A model generated the notes under the pieces. The model was not told the origin of the DNA and made no database searches. It saw only the letters and a program-made list of their open reading frames with translations. Below, piece by piece: positions 1 to 8,854 of a DNA stretch of 64,000 nt. This DNA is from Actinophytocola sp044466355 (lineage in GTDB: Bacteria; Actinomycetota; Actinomycetes; Mycobacteriales; Pseudonocardiaceae): positions 68,841-132,840 of the forward strand of contig NZ_JBITMQ010000020.1 of assembly GCF_044466355.1 (NCBI RefSeq), given 5' to 3'. The first letter of the stretch is position 1, and every line of letters begins with the position of its first letter. Both the position numbers and the translations under genes were made by a program.

Positions 1-218
1 CCGGCCTGCACGACCTGGCGGTCCTCCGCCGCATCGACCAGGAAGCGCCGGACGGCGGTCACTTCCTGACGTTGATGACCTTCGACAACTGGCGCGCGGT
101 CGAGGAGTTCGCGGGCCGGGACGCCACCGCCTCGGTGGTCCCACCTGCGGCCCGGGCGCTGCTGCGCCGCCACGACGCGCACTCGCAACACTTCGAACTC
201 CTGCACCGCCACGAGTGA
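1..218 (+). CDS. C-terminal part of an antibiotic-biosynthesis-monooxygenase-like protein
   Basis: This open frame enters from the left edge (first full codon at base 3) and stops at TGA 216-218, leaving about 71 residues. The core reads HFLTLMTFDNWRAVEEFAG followed by VVPPAARALLRRHD and ends HFELLHRHE. That resembles small dimeric alpha/beta-barrel proteins of the antibiotic biosynthesis monooxygenase type, where a strand, a helix and a final strand close the barrel. The start, and therefore the full length, is outside the window. Family assignment rests on pattern only; no catalytic residue can be named. Confidence 0.55.
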   Translation, partial: GLHDLAVLRRIDQEAPDGGHFLTLMTFDNWRAVEEFAGRDATASVVPPAARALLRRHDAHSQHFELLHRHE

Positions 219-328
219 AGGCGTGCGCCATCATCGGTGGACAGTTCCCGTCACTCGAAACTGTGCCGCGATGACAACCTTCGCGTGTTCCCCTTCCCGA
301 GGCCGGTGGGAGCACTCATCATCGCTCC

Positions 329-1267
329 ATGACGCACCGACGCGTACTGTCCACAGTGGCCTTGACCATGGCGGTCACCGCCACGACGTTCACCGGCGGC
401 ACCCCGGCCGCCGCCGACCCGGGTCCCGAACTGCACAGCTTCGTCGCGGCGTTCGGCTACTCGATCTCCCACCCCGACCTCGACCCGCCCGGCGCCAACG
501 ACTGGTCCTGCCGCCCGAGCACGAGGCACCCGCGACCGGTCGTGCTCGTCCACGGCACCTGGGAGAACCGGTACAACAACTTCGCGCAGCTGTCCCCCGC
601 CCTCAAGCGCGACGGCTACTGCGTGTTCGCCCTGAACTACGGCGACACCGACGACAACCTGCTGAGCCAGCCCGAGTTCATCAAGGGCAACGGCGACATC
701 CGCACCTCCGCCAGGGAGCTGGCCACCTTCGTCGACCGCGTGCTCGCGACCACCGGGACAGCCAAGGTCGACATCGTCGGCCACTCCCAGGGCGGCATGA
801 TGCCGCGCCAGTACCTGAGGTTCGAGGGCGGCGCGGGCAAGGTCGCGACCCTCGTCTCACTGGGCGCCACCCACCACGGCACGACGCTGTCGGGCATCGG
901 CACGTTCGCGCGGACGCTGGGGCTGCTGGGGTTCACGCCGCCGATCCTGGGCAGGGCGGCCGAGCAGCAGGTGGCCGGCTCCGACTTCCTGACGGCGATG
1001 AACGCGGGCGGTGACACGGTGCCGGGCGTGTCCTACGTGGTCATCGCGACCCGCTACGACGAGGTGACGACGCCGTACCGGTCGACGTTCCTCACCGCGG
1101 GCCCCGGCGCGACCGTCAAGAACATCACGCTGCAGGACGGCTGCCCGATCGACCTGTCCGACCACCTGTCGATGACGTACTCGTGGCGGGCGGTGGGTTT
1201 CGTGCGCAAGGCGCTCGACCCGGCCGCGCCACCCGCCCCCTGTCTGCCCAACGCGCCGGTCGTCTAG
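329..1267 (+). CDS. Secreted alpha/beta-hydrolase, lipase/esterase type (EstA/LipA-like)
   Basis: The 312-residue protein starts with a classic signal peptide: MTHRR, a hydrophobic run (VALTMAVTATTF) and a likely signal peptidase I site after AAA near residue 29. The mature part has the oxyanion region VVLVHGTWENRYNN, the nucleophile elbow GHSQGG (about residues 151-156), an Asp-containing region after VVIATRYDE and a C-terminal SDHLSMTYS with the probable catalytic His. This is the layout of extracellular class 2 lipases of actinobacteria, which hydrolyse short acyl esters. The Shine-Dalgarno is weak, so the exact start is less certain than the family. The 3' end overlaps the convergent dehydrogenase by four bases. 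Confidence 0.85.
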   Translation: MTHRRVLSTVALTMAVTATTFTGGTPAAADPGPELHSFVAAFGYSISHPDLDPPGANDWSCRPSTRHPRPVVLVHGTWENRYNNFAQLSPALKRDGYCVFALNYGDTDDNLLSQPEFIKGNGDIRTSARELATFVDRVLATTGTAKVDIVGHSQGGMMPRQYLRFEGGAGKVATLVSLGATHHGTTLSGIGTFARTLGLLGFTPPILGRAAEQQVAGSDFLTAMNAGGDTVPGVSYVVIATRYDEVTTPYRSTFLTAGPGATVKNITLQDGCPIDLSDHLSMTYSWRAVGFVRKALDPAAPPAPCLPNAPVV

Positions 1268-2223
1268 GACAGTTCGCGGATCGGGGTGCCCGCGAGGAAC
1301 GCCTCGATGTCCTCGACCGTGTCCCGGAAGTACTCCGCGTAGTTCTCGCGGGTGACGTAGCCGAGGTGCGGGGTGGCGAGCAGGTTCGGCAGGCCGCGGA
1401 ACGGATCGTCGGCGGGCACCGGTTCGGTGGTGAACACGTCCAGTGCCGCGCCGCCGATCCGGTTGTCGCGCAACGCGGTCAGCAGCGCGCCCTGGTCCAC
1501 GATGGCCGCGCGGGACGTGTTCACGAAGAACGCGCCCGGCTTCATGTGCGCGAGCGCGTCGGCGTCGACCAGCCCGCGGGTGCGGTCGCTGAGCACCACG
1601 TGCACCGACACGACGTCGCTCGCGGCCATCAGCTCCGGCAGCGACCCGGCGAGCGCCGCACCCGCCGCCGACGCGCGTTCTCCGGTGAGGTTCTGGCTCC
1701 ACGCCAGCACGTTCATGCCGAACGCGTGCGCCACCGCCGCCATGCGCGTGCCGATCTGACCGAGCCCGACCAGGCCGAGCGTGGCGCCGGCGAGGTTCGC
1801 GCCCACGGTGCTCTGCCACGGCCCGCCCGCGTGGAACGCGGCGTTCTCGACGGCGACGTTGCGCACCAGCCCGAGGATCAGCGCCCACGTCAGCTCCACG
1901 GTCGACGCCTTGCCGCTGCCCGTGCCGCACACGGTCACCCCGGCGCGCGCGGCCGCGGCGAGGTCCACCGACGCGTTGCGCATGCCGGACGTGACCAGCA
2001 GCCGCAGCTTCGGCAGCCGCTCGATGAGCGACGCGGGGAACGGGGTGCGCTCCCGCATGATCACGACGATGTCGAAGTCCGCGAGCGCGGCGGCCACCGC
2101 GTCCTCGCCGCCGAGGTGCTCGCGGAAGACCGTCACGTCGACGCGGCCCGCGAGCCGGTCCCAGTCGGCCGTCGACAGCACGACACCCTGGTAGTCGTCC
2201 AGCACCGCACAACGAAGGGTCAC
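1264..2223 (-). CDS. D-2-hydroxyacid dehydrogenase family protein
   Basis: The 319-residue protein has the fold of NAD-dependent D-isomer-specific 2-hydroxyacid dehydrogenases. A split catalytic domain surrounds a Rossmann core with GLVGLGQIGTRMA, followed by the substrate/NAD Arg segment NTSRAAIVDQGAL, the Glu-containing FTTEPVPADDP and the catalytic His in TPHLGYVTREN. The GTG start at 2223 (protein begins VTLRCAVLDDYQ) is chosen because the alignable fold starts there; longer in-frame starts would run into the promoter of the divergent isochorismatase gene. The substrate cannot be told from sequence; phosphoglycerate or glyoxylate/hydroxypyruvate-type acids are usual for the family. Confidence 0.85.
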   Translation of the reverse strand: MTLRCAVLDDYQGVVLSTADWDRLAGRVDVTVFREHLGGEDAVAAALADFDIVVIMRERTPFPASLIERLPKLRLLVTSGMRNASVDLAAAARAGVTVCGTGSGKASTVELTWALILGLVRNVAVENAAFHAGGPWQSTVGANLAGATLGLVGLGQIGTRMAAVAHAFGMNVLAWSQNLTGERASAAGAALAGSLPELMAASDVVSVHVVLSDRTRGLVDADALAHMKPGAFFVNTSRAAIVDQGALLTALRDNRIGGAALDVFTTEPVPADDPFRGLPNLLATPHLGYVTRENYAEYFRDTVEDIEAFLAGTPIRELS

Positions 2224-2309
2224 CAGGCGAGTATCGCTGACCAGATCGTTCCGCACCCTGGCGGGATGGTGCCTTCCCGTCGCGCGGCCGGGCGACGAGC
2301 CTGTGACAC

Positions 2310-2894
2310 ATGAGCAGAGCACTGATCGTGATCGACGTCCAGGAGTCCTTCCGGCAGCGGGCGGCGGCGTGGCGGACCACGAACAACCCGGACATCGCCG
2401 ACGACGTGAACACCCTCGTCCGCGCGGCCCGCGCCGACGGCGACCTGGTCGTGTGGGTGCTGCACAGCGAGCCGGGCACGGGCGGGGTGTTCGACCCGGC
2501 CTCCGGCCACGTCCGCCTGATGCCGGAGCTGGACTACCGCGACGGCGAGCCGCTGCTGGTCAAGACGTCGATCAACGCGTTCACCACGACGAACCTCGCG
2601 CAGCTGCTGACCCAGCGCGGTGTGCGTGAGCTGCGGGTGTGCGGCATCCGGGCCGAGCAGTGCGTGGAGACGACGACGCGCGTCGGCTACGACCTGGGCT
2701 ACGAGATGACGTACGTGGTGGACGCGGTCGCGTCGTTCGCGACCGCGCCGCCGGACGCCCCGGACGACCTGGCGGACCCGCGCACGAAGCAGGCGGCGGA
2801 GATCGTCGAGCACACGGCGTTCATCCTCGCGGCCCGGGGCTTCGCGACGGTGACGACGGTGGCCGAGCTGGCGGGTACGCTGACCGGATCGTGA
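2310..2894 (+). CDS. Isochorismatase-like cysteine hydrolase
   Basis: The 194-residue protein has the family triad: Asp in ALIVIDVQESF (about residue 9), Lys in LLVKTSINAF and Cys in CGIRAEQCVETTTR. The substrate class is typically an amide such as nicotinamide, or a vinyl ether. It is followed by a GlxA-type regulator whose GTG start overlaps its stop (GTGA), so the two are probably co-transcribed. Paired cysteine hydrolase plus GlxA-type activator is a common actinobacterial arrangement in which the regulator controls the hydrolase. Confidence 0.85.
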   Translation: MSRALIVIDVQESFRQRAAAWRTTNNPDIADDVNTLVRAARADGDLVVWVLHSEPGTGGVFDPASGHVRLMPELDYRDGEPLLVKTSINAFTTTNLAQLLTQRGVRELRVCGIRAEQCVETTTRVGYDLGYEMTYVVDAVASFATAPPDAPDDLADPRTKQAAEIVEHTAFILAARGFATVTTVAELAGTLTGS

Positions 2895-3787
2895 ACAGAA
2901 CAGTCGTGTTCGTCCTCGCGCCGGGCGTGCACCTGCTGGACCTGGCGGGCCCGGCGCAGGTGTTCCACAACGACCTCCTCGACTACGAGCTGCACTGGGT
3001 CGCCGAGGAGGCCGAGGTGGCGAGCGCGCAGGGCCTGCCGTTCCGCGCGTCGACGGAGTGGCCAGCGCTGTCGGCGGACGACCTGGTGGTCGTGCCGGGC
3101 TGGCGGTCGCCGACACTCGCGTCGACGTTCGCGCTGAGCCGTCCAACCCTCGACCGCCTGGCCGCCCACCACGCGGCGGGCGGCATGGTCGTGAGCGTGT
3201 GCGCGGGCGCGGATGCGCTGGGCCGCGCGGGCCTCCTCGACGGCAGGCGCTGCACGACCCATCACGACCTGCAGGACGAACTGTCGGCCCGCCACCCGAG
3301 GGCGACGGTCGTGCGCGACGTGTTGTACGTGGTCGACGACCGGGTGGCGACGTCGGCGGGCATCGCGAGCGGCATCGACCTGGCACTGCACCTGGTGGCG
3401 ACCCGCCACGGCCCGGCGACCGCGGCGCGCGTCGCCCGCTCGATGGTGGTGTACGCCCGCCGCAACGGCGACGAGCGGCAGACGAGCGCGATGCTGCGCC
3501 ACCGCTCGCACGTGGACGACACGGTCCACCGGGTGCAGGACCTGATCGACACCCGCTTCACGCGACAGCTGCCGCTGACCGACCTGGCCGACGCGGCGGG
3601 CGTCAGCCCCCGCACGGTGACCCGCCTGTTCGGCCGCGCGACGGGCCTCACCCCGCTCCGCTACCAGCACCTGCTCCGCCTCGAACGAGCGGAACACCTC
3701 ATCAGCCACGGCGCGACCGTCGAGTCGGCGGCACGCGCGGTCGGCTTCGTCGACGCCCGCATGCTCCGCCGCCTCCGCGCCCGCTGA
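2891..3787 (+). CDS. GlxA-family transcriptional regulator (DJ-1/PfpI domain plus AraC HTH)
   Basis: The 298-residue regulator begins at GTG 2891 (VNRTVVFVLAPGVHLLDLAGPAQVF), overlapping the previous stop by four bases. The N-terminal half is a DJ-1/PfpI-like domain, including the nucleophile-elbow-like VVSVCAGADALGRAGLLDG and THHDLQDEL. The C-terminal half is an AraC/XylS double helix-turn-helix (RQLPLTDLADAAGVSPRTVTRLF, then GLTPLRYQHLLRLERAEHL and ESAARAVGFVDARMLRR). The last helix is short, with the stop soon after MLRRLRAR. Overlap with the isochorismatase-like gene suggests they form one functional unit. The ligand is unknown. Confidence 0.85.
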   Translation: MNRTVVFVLAPGVHLLDLAGPAQVFHNDLLDYELHWVAEEAEVASAQGLPFRASTEWPALSADDLVVVPGWRSPTLASTFALSRPTLDRLAAHHAAGGMVVSVCAGADALGRAGLLDGRRCTTHHDLQDELSARHPRATVVRDVLYVVDDRVATSAGIASGIDLALHLVATRHGPATAARVARSMVVYARRNGDERQTSAMLRHRSHVDDTVHRVQDLIDTRFTRQLPLTDLADAAGVSPRTVTRLFGRATGLTPLRYQHLLRLERAEHLISHGATVESAARAVGFVDARMLRRLRAR

Positions 3788-3906
3788 CTTGAGCCACACG
3801 AAATCCGCGAGTTGTCCACAGCGCAGTGCCGCGAAAGCCGCGTACGACGTTGAACGTCCCGAAAGCGTCTTCCAGGGCATCGCACCGCATGATGAGCGGC
3901 GCCTGC

Positions 3907-4896
3907 TCAGCGCTCGCTGTCCAGGTGCGCCATCTGCGGCTCGGCGTACCGCGCACCGGACGCGGCGCCCGCGGGCACCGCCGCCTCGATGGCCGACAGG
4001 TCCTCATCGGACAGTGTCAGGTCCAGCGCCCCCAACGACTCCGCCAGCCGCTCCCGGGTCCGCGCGCCCACCAACGGCACGACGTCCTCGCCACGGGAGG
4101 CGACCCACGCGATCGCCACCTGCGCCACCGTCACCCCGCGCGCGTCCGCCACCTTCCGCAGCGCCTCCACCAGCACCAGGTTCTGTTCGACGTGCCCGCT
4201 CTGGAACCGCGGGCTGAACCCGCGGAAGTCCCCTGGCGCCAACGACCGCGACGCGCTCCAGTGCCCGCTCAGCAACCCGCGCGACAGCACCCCGTACGCC
4301 GTGATCGCGATCCCCAGCTCACGCGCCGCGGGCAGGATCTCGGCCTCGATCCCCCGCGACAGCAGCGAGTACTCGATCTGCAGGTCGGTGACCGGGTGCA
4401 CGGCCGACGCGCGGCGCAGCGTGTCCGCGCCGACCTCCGACAGGCCGATGTGCCGGATGTGCCCTGCCGCGACCAGCTCCGCGAGGGCACCCGTCGTGTC
4501 CTCGATCGGCACGGCCGGGTCCAACCGGGCGGGCCGGTACACGTCGATGTGGTCGGTGCCGAGCCTGCGCAGGCTGTACGCGACGAAGTTCTTGATCGCG
4601 GCGGGCCGGGTGTCGTTGCCGGACCAGCCACCGTCCGGGTCGCGCAGGGCGCCGAACTTCACGCTGATCACCACGCGGTCGCGGTCGATGCCGCGCAGGG
4701 CGTCCCGGAGCAGGAGCTCGTTGTGGCCCATGCCGTAGAAGTCGCCCGTGTCGAGAAGTGTGATTCCCGCCTCTACGGCGGCGTGGATCGTCGCCACCGA
4801 CTCCTTGTCGTCGGCGGGGCCGTAGAGGTCGGACATGCCCATCAGGCCCAGGCCGATGCGGGAGACGGCCGGGCCGGTGGTGCCGAGGGTGGTCAT
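3907..4896 (-). CDS. Aldo/keto reductase
   Basis: The 329-residue NADPH-dependent oxidoreductase belongs to the AKR superfamily. The N-terminus [24 protein letters not shown] is typical of the AKR13-like branch. The catalytic Asp/Tyr sit in [14 protein letters not shown], Lys in [16 protein letters not shown], and the region [20 protein letters not shown] follows. The cofactor-binding end includes [20 protein letters not shown]. The substrate is probably a carbonyl compound and cannot be predicted further. It is divergent from the GNAT gene at 4968, with a 71-base shared promoter region. Confidence 0.88.
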   Translation of the reverse strand: MTTLGTTGPAVSRIGLGLMGMSDLYGPADDKESVATIHAAVEAGITLLDTGDFYGMGHNELLLRDALRGIDRDRVVISVKFGALRDPDGGWSGNDTRPAAIKNFVAYSLRRLGTDHIDVYRPARLDPAVPIEDTTGALAELVAAGHIRHIGLSEVGADTLRRASAVHPVTDLQIEYSLLSRGIEAEILPAARELGIAITAYGVLSRGLLSGHWSASRSLAPGDFRGFSPRFQSGHVEQNLVLVEALRKVADARGVTVAQVAIAWVASRGEDVVPLVGARTRERLAESLGALDLTLSDEDLSAIEAAVPAGAASGARYAEPQMAHLDSER

Positions 4897-4967
4897 AGCA
4901 CTCCTTCCATCGCTAACACTTTCACGTTAGCACCGCTACCGCCGGCGTGCTGAGTAGTCTCGGACCC

Positions 4968-5501
4968 ATGAGCGAAGAGCTGACCACCGAGCGGCTCGTG
5001 GTGCGGGAGTGGCGGCTCGACGACGCCGCCGCGGCGCTCGCGATCTACGGCACGGAGAAGGTCATCCGCTGGCTGACGCCGGCGATGGGGGAGGTCGCCG
5101 ACGAGGCGGCCATGCGTTCGGTGCTGCAGGCCTGGATCGAGGCGCAGCAGAACATGCCGTCCCCGCGCGGCCGGTGGGCGATCGAGCGCCGCGCGGACGG
5201 CGAGGTCGTCGGCGGCCTCGGCATCCGGCTGCTGCCACCGTACAAAGAGGACCTCGAGCTGAGCTGGCAGCTCCGCCCGGACGCCTGGGGCCACGGCTAC
5301 GCCTCGGAAGCCGGCCGCGGGCTCGTCTCCTGGGCGTTCACCCAGGAGATCGACGAGCTGTTCGCGGTCGCCCGGCCCGCCAACACGCGCGCCATCGGCA
5401 CCGCGAAGCGCATCGGCATGACGTGGGTCGGCGAGACGGACAAGTACTACAACCTGCGCCTGCAGGTCTTCCGGATCCGGCCGAGCGATCTCGCCGAATG
5501 A
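4968..5501 (+). CDS. GNAT-family N-acetyltransferase (RimJ/RimL type)
   Basis: The 177-residue protein opens with LTTERLVVREWRLDDAAA, the signature of RimJ/RimL-type acetyltransferases. It contains the acetyl-CoA pyrophosphate loop in LRPDAWGHGYASEAGRGLVSWAF and the C-terminal NTRAIGTAKRIGMTWVGE. An in-frame GTG at 4947 is possible, but the ATG at 4968 matches the usual family N-terminus. The acceptor amine is unknown. Confidence 0.85.
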   Translation: MSEELTTERLVVREWRLDDAAAALAIYGTEKVIRWLTPAMGEVADEAAMRSVLQAWIEAQQNMPSPRGRWAIERRADGEVVGGLGIRLLPPYKEDLELSWQLRPDAWGHGYASEAGRGLVSWAFTQEIDELFAVARPANTRAIGTAKRIGMTWVGETDKYYNLRLQVFRIRPSDLAE

Positions 5502-5576
5502 GCGGGCGCACCGGTTGACAGGCTGTGCGACCATGGTCCACATGTCTCACGGAAAGGGCGTGTACGCCCACAGCGC

Positions 5577-6512
5577 ATGAGCGCCGACGCGTGGCTCGAC
5601 CACGCGCTGTGCACCGATCCCGCTGACCGTCCCGCCGCCGAAGCGGCCATCACCCGGCTCTACGCCGAACTGAACGCCCCACCACCGGCCTTCGTCTGGG
5701 TCGGTTCCCCCGCGGCCGCCGCGAAAGTGGTGCCGCCGTCACCACCGTTGTTCTCCGACGGGCCGCAACCGTTCGAGTCGCGCATGGCCACGCTGGTCTC
5801 CGACCTGCGCGCACGGCTGCCACGCGGTGCCGGGTACACCGGCATCGGCCGCGTGACCGCCATGATCCACGCCGCCGTCGGCCAGCCGCTCGGCCTGCAC
5901 TGGCGCGGCCAGCACGACATCCCTTGGGTGGCAAGGGTTTTCGAGCCCAGCCCGTGGGTGACGCTCGCCCGCTCGTGCGGCTGGTGGTGGCCACGCGCGG
6001 AGGTGTGCGTGGTCGCCGAACGGCCGACCGTGTTGTGCACCGAACCCGGCGACGACGGCGAGGAGCGGCTGCATGCCGCCGACGGCCCCGCGGTCCGCTA
6101 CCCCGACGGGTTCACCGTCCACGCCTGGCACGGCACCCGCGTGCCGTCGTGGATGATCGACGACCCCTCGGTGGACCGTGTCGCCGCCGAGACCAACGTC
6201 GAGGTGCGCCGCTGCGCGATCGAGCGGATCGGGTGGCCCGCGTTCGTGGAGCAGGCCGCGCTGCGGCTCGTCGGCAGTGCGCACGACCCCGGCAACCCCG
6301 GCGCGGAACTGCGGCTCTACGACCTGCCGTACGAACGCTGGGGCCGCCCGACCCGGCTCCTGCTCGCCGTCAACGGCTCGGTCGAGCGGGACGGGACCCG
6401 CCGCAGGTACGGACTGCGCGTGCCCGCGTGGTTCGACGACCCGGTCGACGCCGCCGGGTGGACCTACGGGCTCACCGGCGCCCAGTACAGCCGACTCCTC
6501 CGCCGAACCTGA
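5577..6512 (+). CDS. DUF6745-type protein
   Basis: The 311-residue protein has no obvious enzyme motif. The middle contains EERLHAADGPAVRYPDGFTVHAWHGTRVPSW and then EVRRCAIERIGWPAFVEQA, which I recognise as the pattern of the DUF6745 family found in many actinobacteria. The N-terminal 150 residues (Asp- and Trp-containing, e.g. LHWRGQHDIPWVARVFEPSPW) are also seen in that family. The next gene follows with a 12-base gap, so the two probably form an operon. The function is unknown; family members are patchily distributed. Confidence 0.6.
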   Translation: MSADAWLDHALCTDPADRPAAEAAITRLYAELNAPPPAFVWVGSPAAAAKVVPPSPPLFSDGPQPFESRMATLVSDLRARLPRGAGYTGIGRVTAMIHAAVGQPLGLHWRGQHDIPWVARVFEPSPWVTLARSCGWWWPRAEVCVVAERPTVLCTEPGDDGEERLHAADGPAVRYPDGFTVHAWHGTRVPSWMIDDPSVDRVAAETNVEVRRCAIERIGWPAFVEQAALRLVGSAHDPGNPGAELRLYDLPYERWGRPTRLLLAVNGSVERDGTRRRYGLRVPAWFDDPVDAAGWTYGLTGAQYSRLLRRT

Positions 6513-6524
6513 CAGGTGATGACC

Positions 6525-6953
6525 ATGAACCTCGCAGAACTGCTCGCAGAGAACGACCTCGACGTCCTCGACCACCTTGACCGGCAGATCACGGTCCCCG
6601 TCCTCGACGGCCCGCAGGCACAGGGCGACCTCATCGTGGTGCCACTCGACATGGTGCCCACGGTCACCGACGCGTCATGGGCGACGTGGCCGTACGTCCC
6701 GTGGCGCGGGGTGGAGCTGGTGCGCGGAGTGGCGGGCAACAACCCGCACACCCTCGTCGCCGACGACCGCACCTGCCGGTGGACGGGCGCGGTCCGCGAC
6801 CCGCTGCGCCTGGGGATCGCGATGTTCGAGAACACCGCGCCCGCGTACCTGATCCACCCCGAGCACGGCGGCAGCGGGGTGGCACCCGGCCGGTGGCTCG
6901 TCCGACGCCAGCAGGAGTCGGGCAGGCACCGCCGGATGCTGGTCGCGGACTGA
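6525..6953 (+). CDS. Hypothetical protein linked to the DUF6745 gene
   Basis: The 142-residue acidic protein begins MNLAELLAENDLDVLDHLDRQITVPVLDGPQAQGDLIVVPL. AGGTGA (6514-6519) five bases upstream supports ATG 6525 over the in-frame GTG at 6516. No known motif is visible. It shows alternating strands (VVPLDMVPTVTDASWATWPYVPWRGVELVRG) and an RTCRWTGAVRDPLRLGIAMFEN segment. Position directly behind the DUF6745 gene suggests a partner protein. No function is claimed. Confidence 0.65.
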   Translation: MNLAELLAENDLDVLDHLDRQITVPVLDGPQAQGDLIVVPLDMVPTVTDASWATWPYVPWRGVELVRGVAGNNPHTLVADDRTCRWTGAVRDPLRLGIAMFENTAPAYLIHPEHGGSGVAPGRWLVRRQQESGRHRRMLVAD

Positions 6954-7005
6954 CCGGGCTGTGGACAACTCGCGATCACCCGGCCAGAACCGTCGGTGCG
7001 GCCCG

Positions 7006-8166
7006 TTACGCTGGTGATCGGGGGGCCGTGGCCCGCACCGGGTCGCCCTCCACCACGTGCAGGACCGCGTCGGCGGACTCCATGATCTCTCGGTCGAGCG
7101 GGAAGTAGCCCTGGAGCGGGGTCGTGTCCGTGCGCACGCGCGCGGGCGCGACCCCCGCGGGCGCCACCAGGCCCCACCCGTCGACGCGCTGCCGCAGAGC
7201 CGCCTCGTACGTGTCCGCCTCGGGCTCCCCCAGCCCGATGGCGGCGCTGCGGCCCAGGCTGCCCGCGACGAACGTGTACCGCTCGCCGAGCAGCGACGCC
7301 ACGATCGCACCCGCGCTGAACCACACGATGTCCATGGGGCCGAAGGACATGTGGCTCCGGTTCCGCTGCAGGTGGCGGTTCTGTGAGAACACCAGCGTCG
7401 GACCGCGCCCATCCTCGAACTGCCTGATGTCGAGGAGGTTCCGCGCCATGATGACGTCCCGGACCGCGGACAGGCGGGATATCCGGGTGGCCTCGTCGAC
7501 GCGTTCCGCCGCCTGCCTGTGGTACCGCAGCAGGCCGATGCCCGCGGTGAGGTGGGTCCTGGCCCGGTCCCACGCGGCACGGGACGTCGTCGCCATCAGT
7601 TCCGGCGCACGGGCGTGGAGCACGGTGAGCATGTCGTCGGCGAGCACGCGCAGGCGGTCGGCGTCGGCCGTCGCTCCGACGGACATGGCCGGGTCCATGA
7701 CCGCTTCCGTGCGGCTCCACCGCTCGTCGTCGCCCGCGAGGGTCGCGAGGTCGGTGTCGAGGCCCAGGTAGTCGCGGGCGCGTTCGAGGTAGCGCCGGGG
7801 GCTCGGGGCGCTCGTCATCTCGGTGGGGGCGTCGAAGCCGTGGCACGCGAGCCGCTCGGCGGGCGGGCGGCTCTTGTTGTACTCACGCATCCACGCCACC
7901 AGCTGCCGGTTGGTGTCGAGGGCGCCGAAGGTGTGCGAAAAGCCGTCGCGCATCACGTTCTCGAGGGTGCCGATGCCCTCGCGGACGAAGTCGTCCACGG
8001 CGAGCGCGGCCACCCGGTCGGTCTCGAGGGCGATCGACCGGAAGCCGTGCTCGGCCAGGTCGGCGAACAGCTCGTTGCGGATCCGGCCGAACGCCGGTTC
8101 GAGGTGGGTCGGCTCGCCGTACGCGAGCAGGTCGGTCGACGCGGTCACGACGTCACGAAGGTCCAT
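7006..8166 (-). CDS. Erythromycin esterase-like hydrolase
   Basis: The 386-residue protein belongs to the EreA/EreB-like family, whose characterised members open macrolide lactones; most relatives have unknown substrates. Visible landmarks are LAYGEPTHLEPAF (the position of the catalytic His in Ere enzymes), FRSIALETDRVAALAVDDFV, QLVAWMREYNKSRPPAERLACHGFD, and the later NRHLQRN. ATG 8166 (MDLRDVVTAS) is preferred to a longer start because the conserved part begins right there. It is probably not a dedicated resistance gene, since no macrolide context is present. Confidence 0.75.
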   Translation of the reverse strand: MDLRDVVTASTDLLAYGEPTHLEPAFGRIRNELFADLAEHGFRSIALETDRVAALAVDDFVREGIGTLENVMRDGFSHTFGALDTNRQLVAWMREYNKSRPPAERLACHGFDAPTEMTSAPSPRRYLERARDYLGLDTDLATLAGDDERWSRTEAVMDPAMSVGATADADRLRVLADDMLTVLHARAPELMATTSRAAWDRARTHLTAGIGLLRYHRQAAERVDEATRISRLSAVRDVIMARNLLDIRQFEDGRGPTLVFSQNRHLQRNRSHMSFGPMDIVWFSAGAIVASLLGERYTFVAGSLGRSAAIGLGEPEADTYEAALRQRVDGWGLVAPAGVAPARVRTDTTPLQGYFPLDREIMESADAVLHVVEGDPVRATAPRSPA

Positions 8167-8245
8167 GAGCTTCAACCGTATCGTTGAAGTTCGTCGTTGA
8201 GACTTGCTCGCGGTGGCGGCCGTTCTGCCAGGACGGAGTCTCAAC

Positions 8246-8809
8246 TCACGGGTGACGGCTGGTGGCGCGGGTCAACGGCCGGAACCACGCGTTCCAGCCG
8301 GGTAGCAGCTTCCTCGCCGCCGTGAACATCCGCCTGTTGCCCGCGGTGTCGAGGGCCTCGAACCACACCATCGACCTGGCCGCGGCACCGACGTCGGCGT
8401 CCCGTCCGGCGGCCAGGTACCGGGCGATGTGCGTGCGGTACTCGGCGGTGCCCGCACGCAGGTCGGCGGGCCGCGGTTCGCGGAACCAGTCCCGGTTCCC
8501 GGAGATCGCGAAGAAGTAGGTGAGGCGCAAGGTGGGGTCGTAGCCGCCGTACAGGGCGACGCTGCCGACGGTCGCGCGGTACCGGGCGGCGACCGCGTCC
8601 GTCACGCGCGGGTTGACGCGGGCCATGTCGGCGAGCGCGATCGCCGCGACGATCGACAGCTCGCCGAGCAGGTCGTTCTTCAGCGACTCCATCAGCTCGG
8701 CGACCGCGGTCGGGTGCCGCGGATAGCGGGCCAGCGCCGTGATCCCGCGCAGCCGCACGGTTTCGTCCTCGTCCACCAGGGCACGCGCGAGCCGCGCCAC
8801 CTCGTCCAT
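8246..8809 (-). CDS. HEAT-repeat-like hypothetical protein
   Basis: The 187-residue protein begins MDEVARLARALVDEDETVRLRGITALARYPRHPTAVAELMESL. The periodic pairs of amphipathic helices, with Asp and Arg at fixed positions, resemble HEAT/Armadillo-type repeats. The second half (TLRLTYFFAISGNRDWFREPRPADLRAGTAEYRTHIARYLAAG) is not recognisable. It may be co-transcribed with the TetR gene upstream (45-base gap). The function is unknown. Confidence 0.6.
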   Translation of the reverse strand: MDEVARLARALVDEDETVRLRGITALARYPRHPTAVAELMESLKNDLLGELSIVAAIALADMARVNPRVTDAVAARYRATVGSVALYGGYDPTLRLTYFFAISGNRDWFREPRPADLRAGTAEYRTHIARYLAAGRDADVGAAARSMVWFEALDTAGNRRMFTAARKLLPGWNAWFRPLTRATSRHP

Positions 8810-8854
8810 GCGGTCAGCACACCAGGCGCGTGCCGGGACCGGTCCTGCGTGCGG

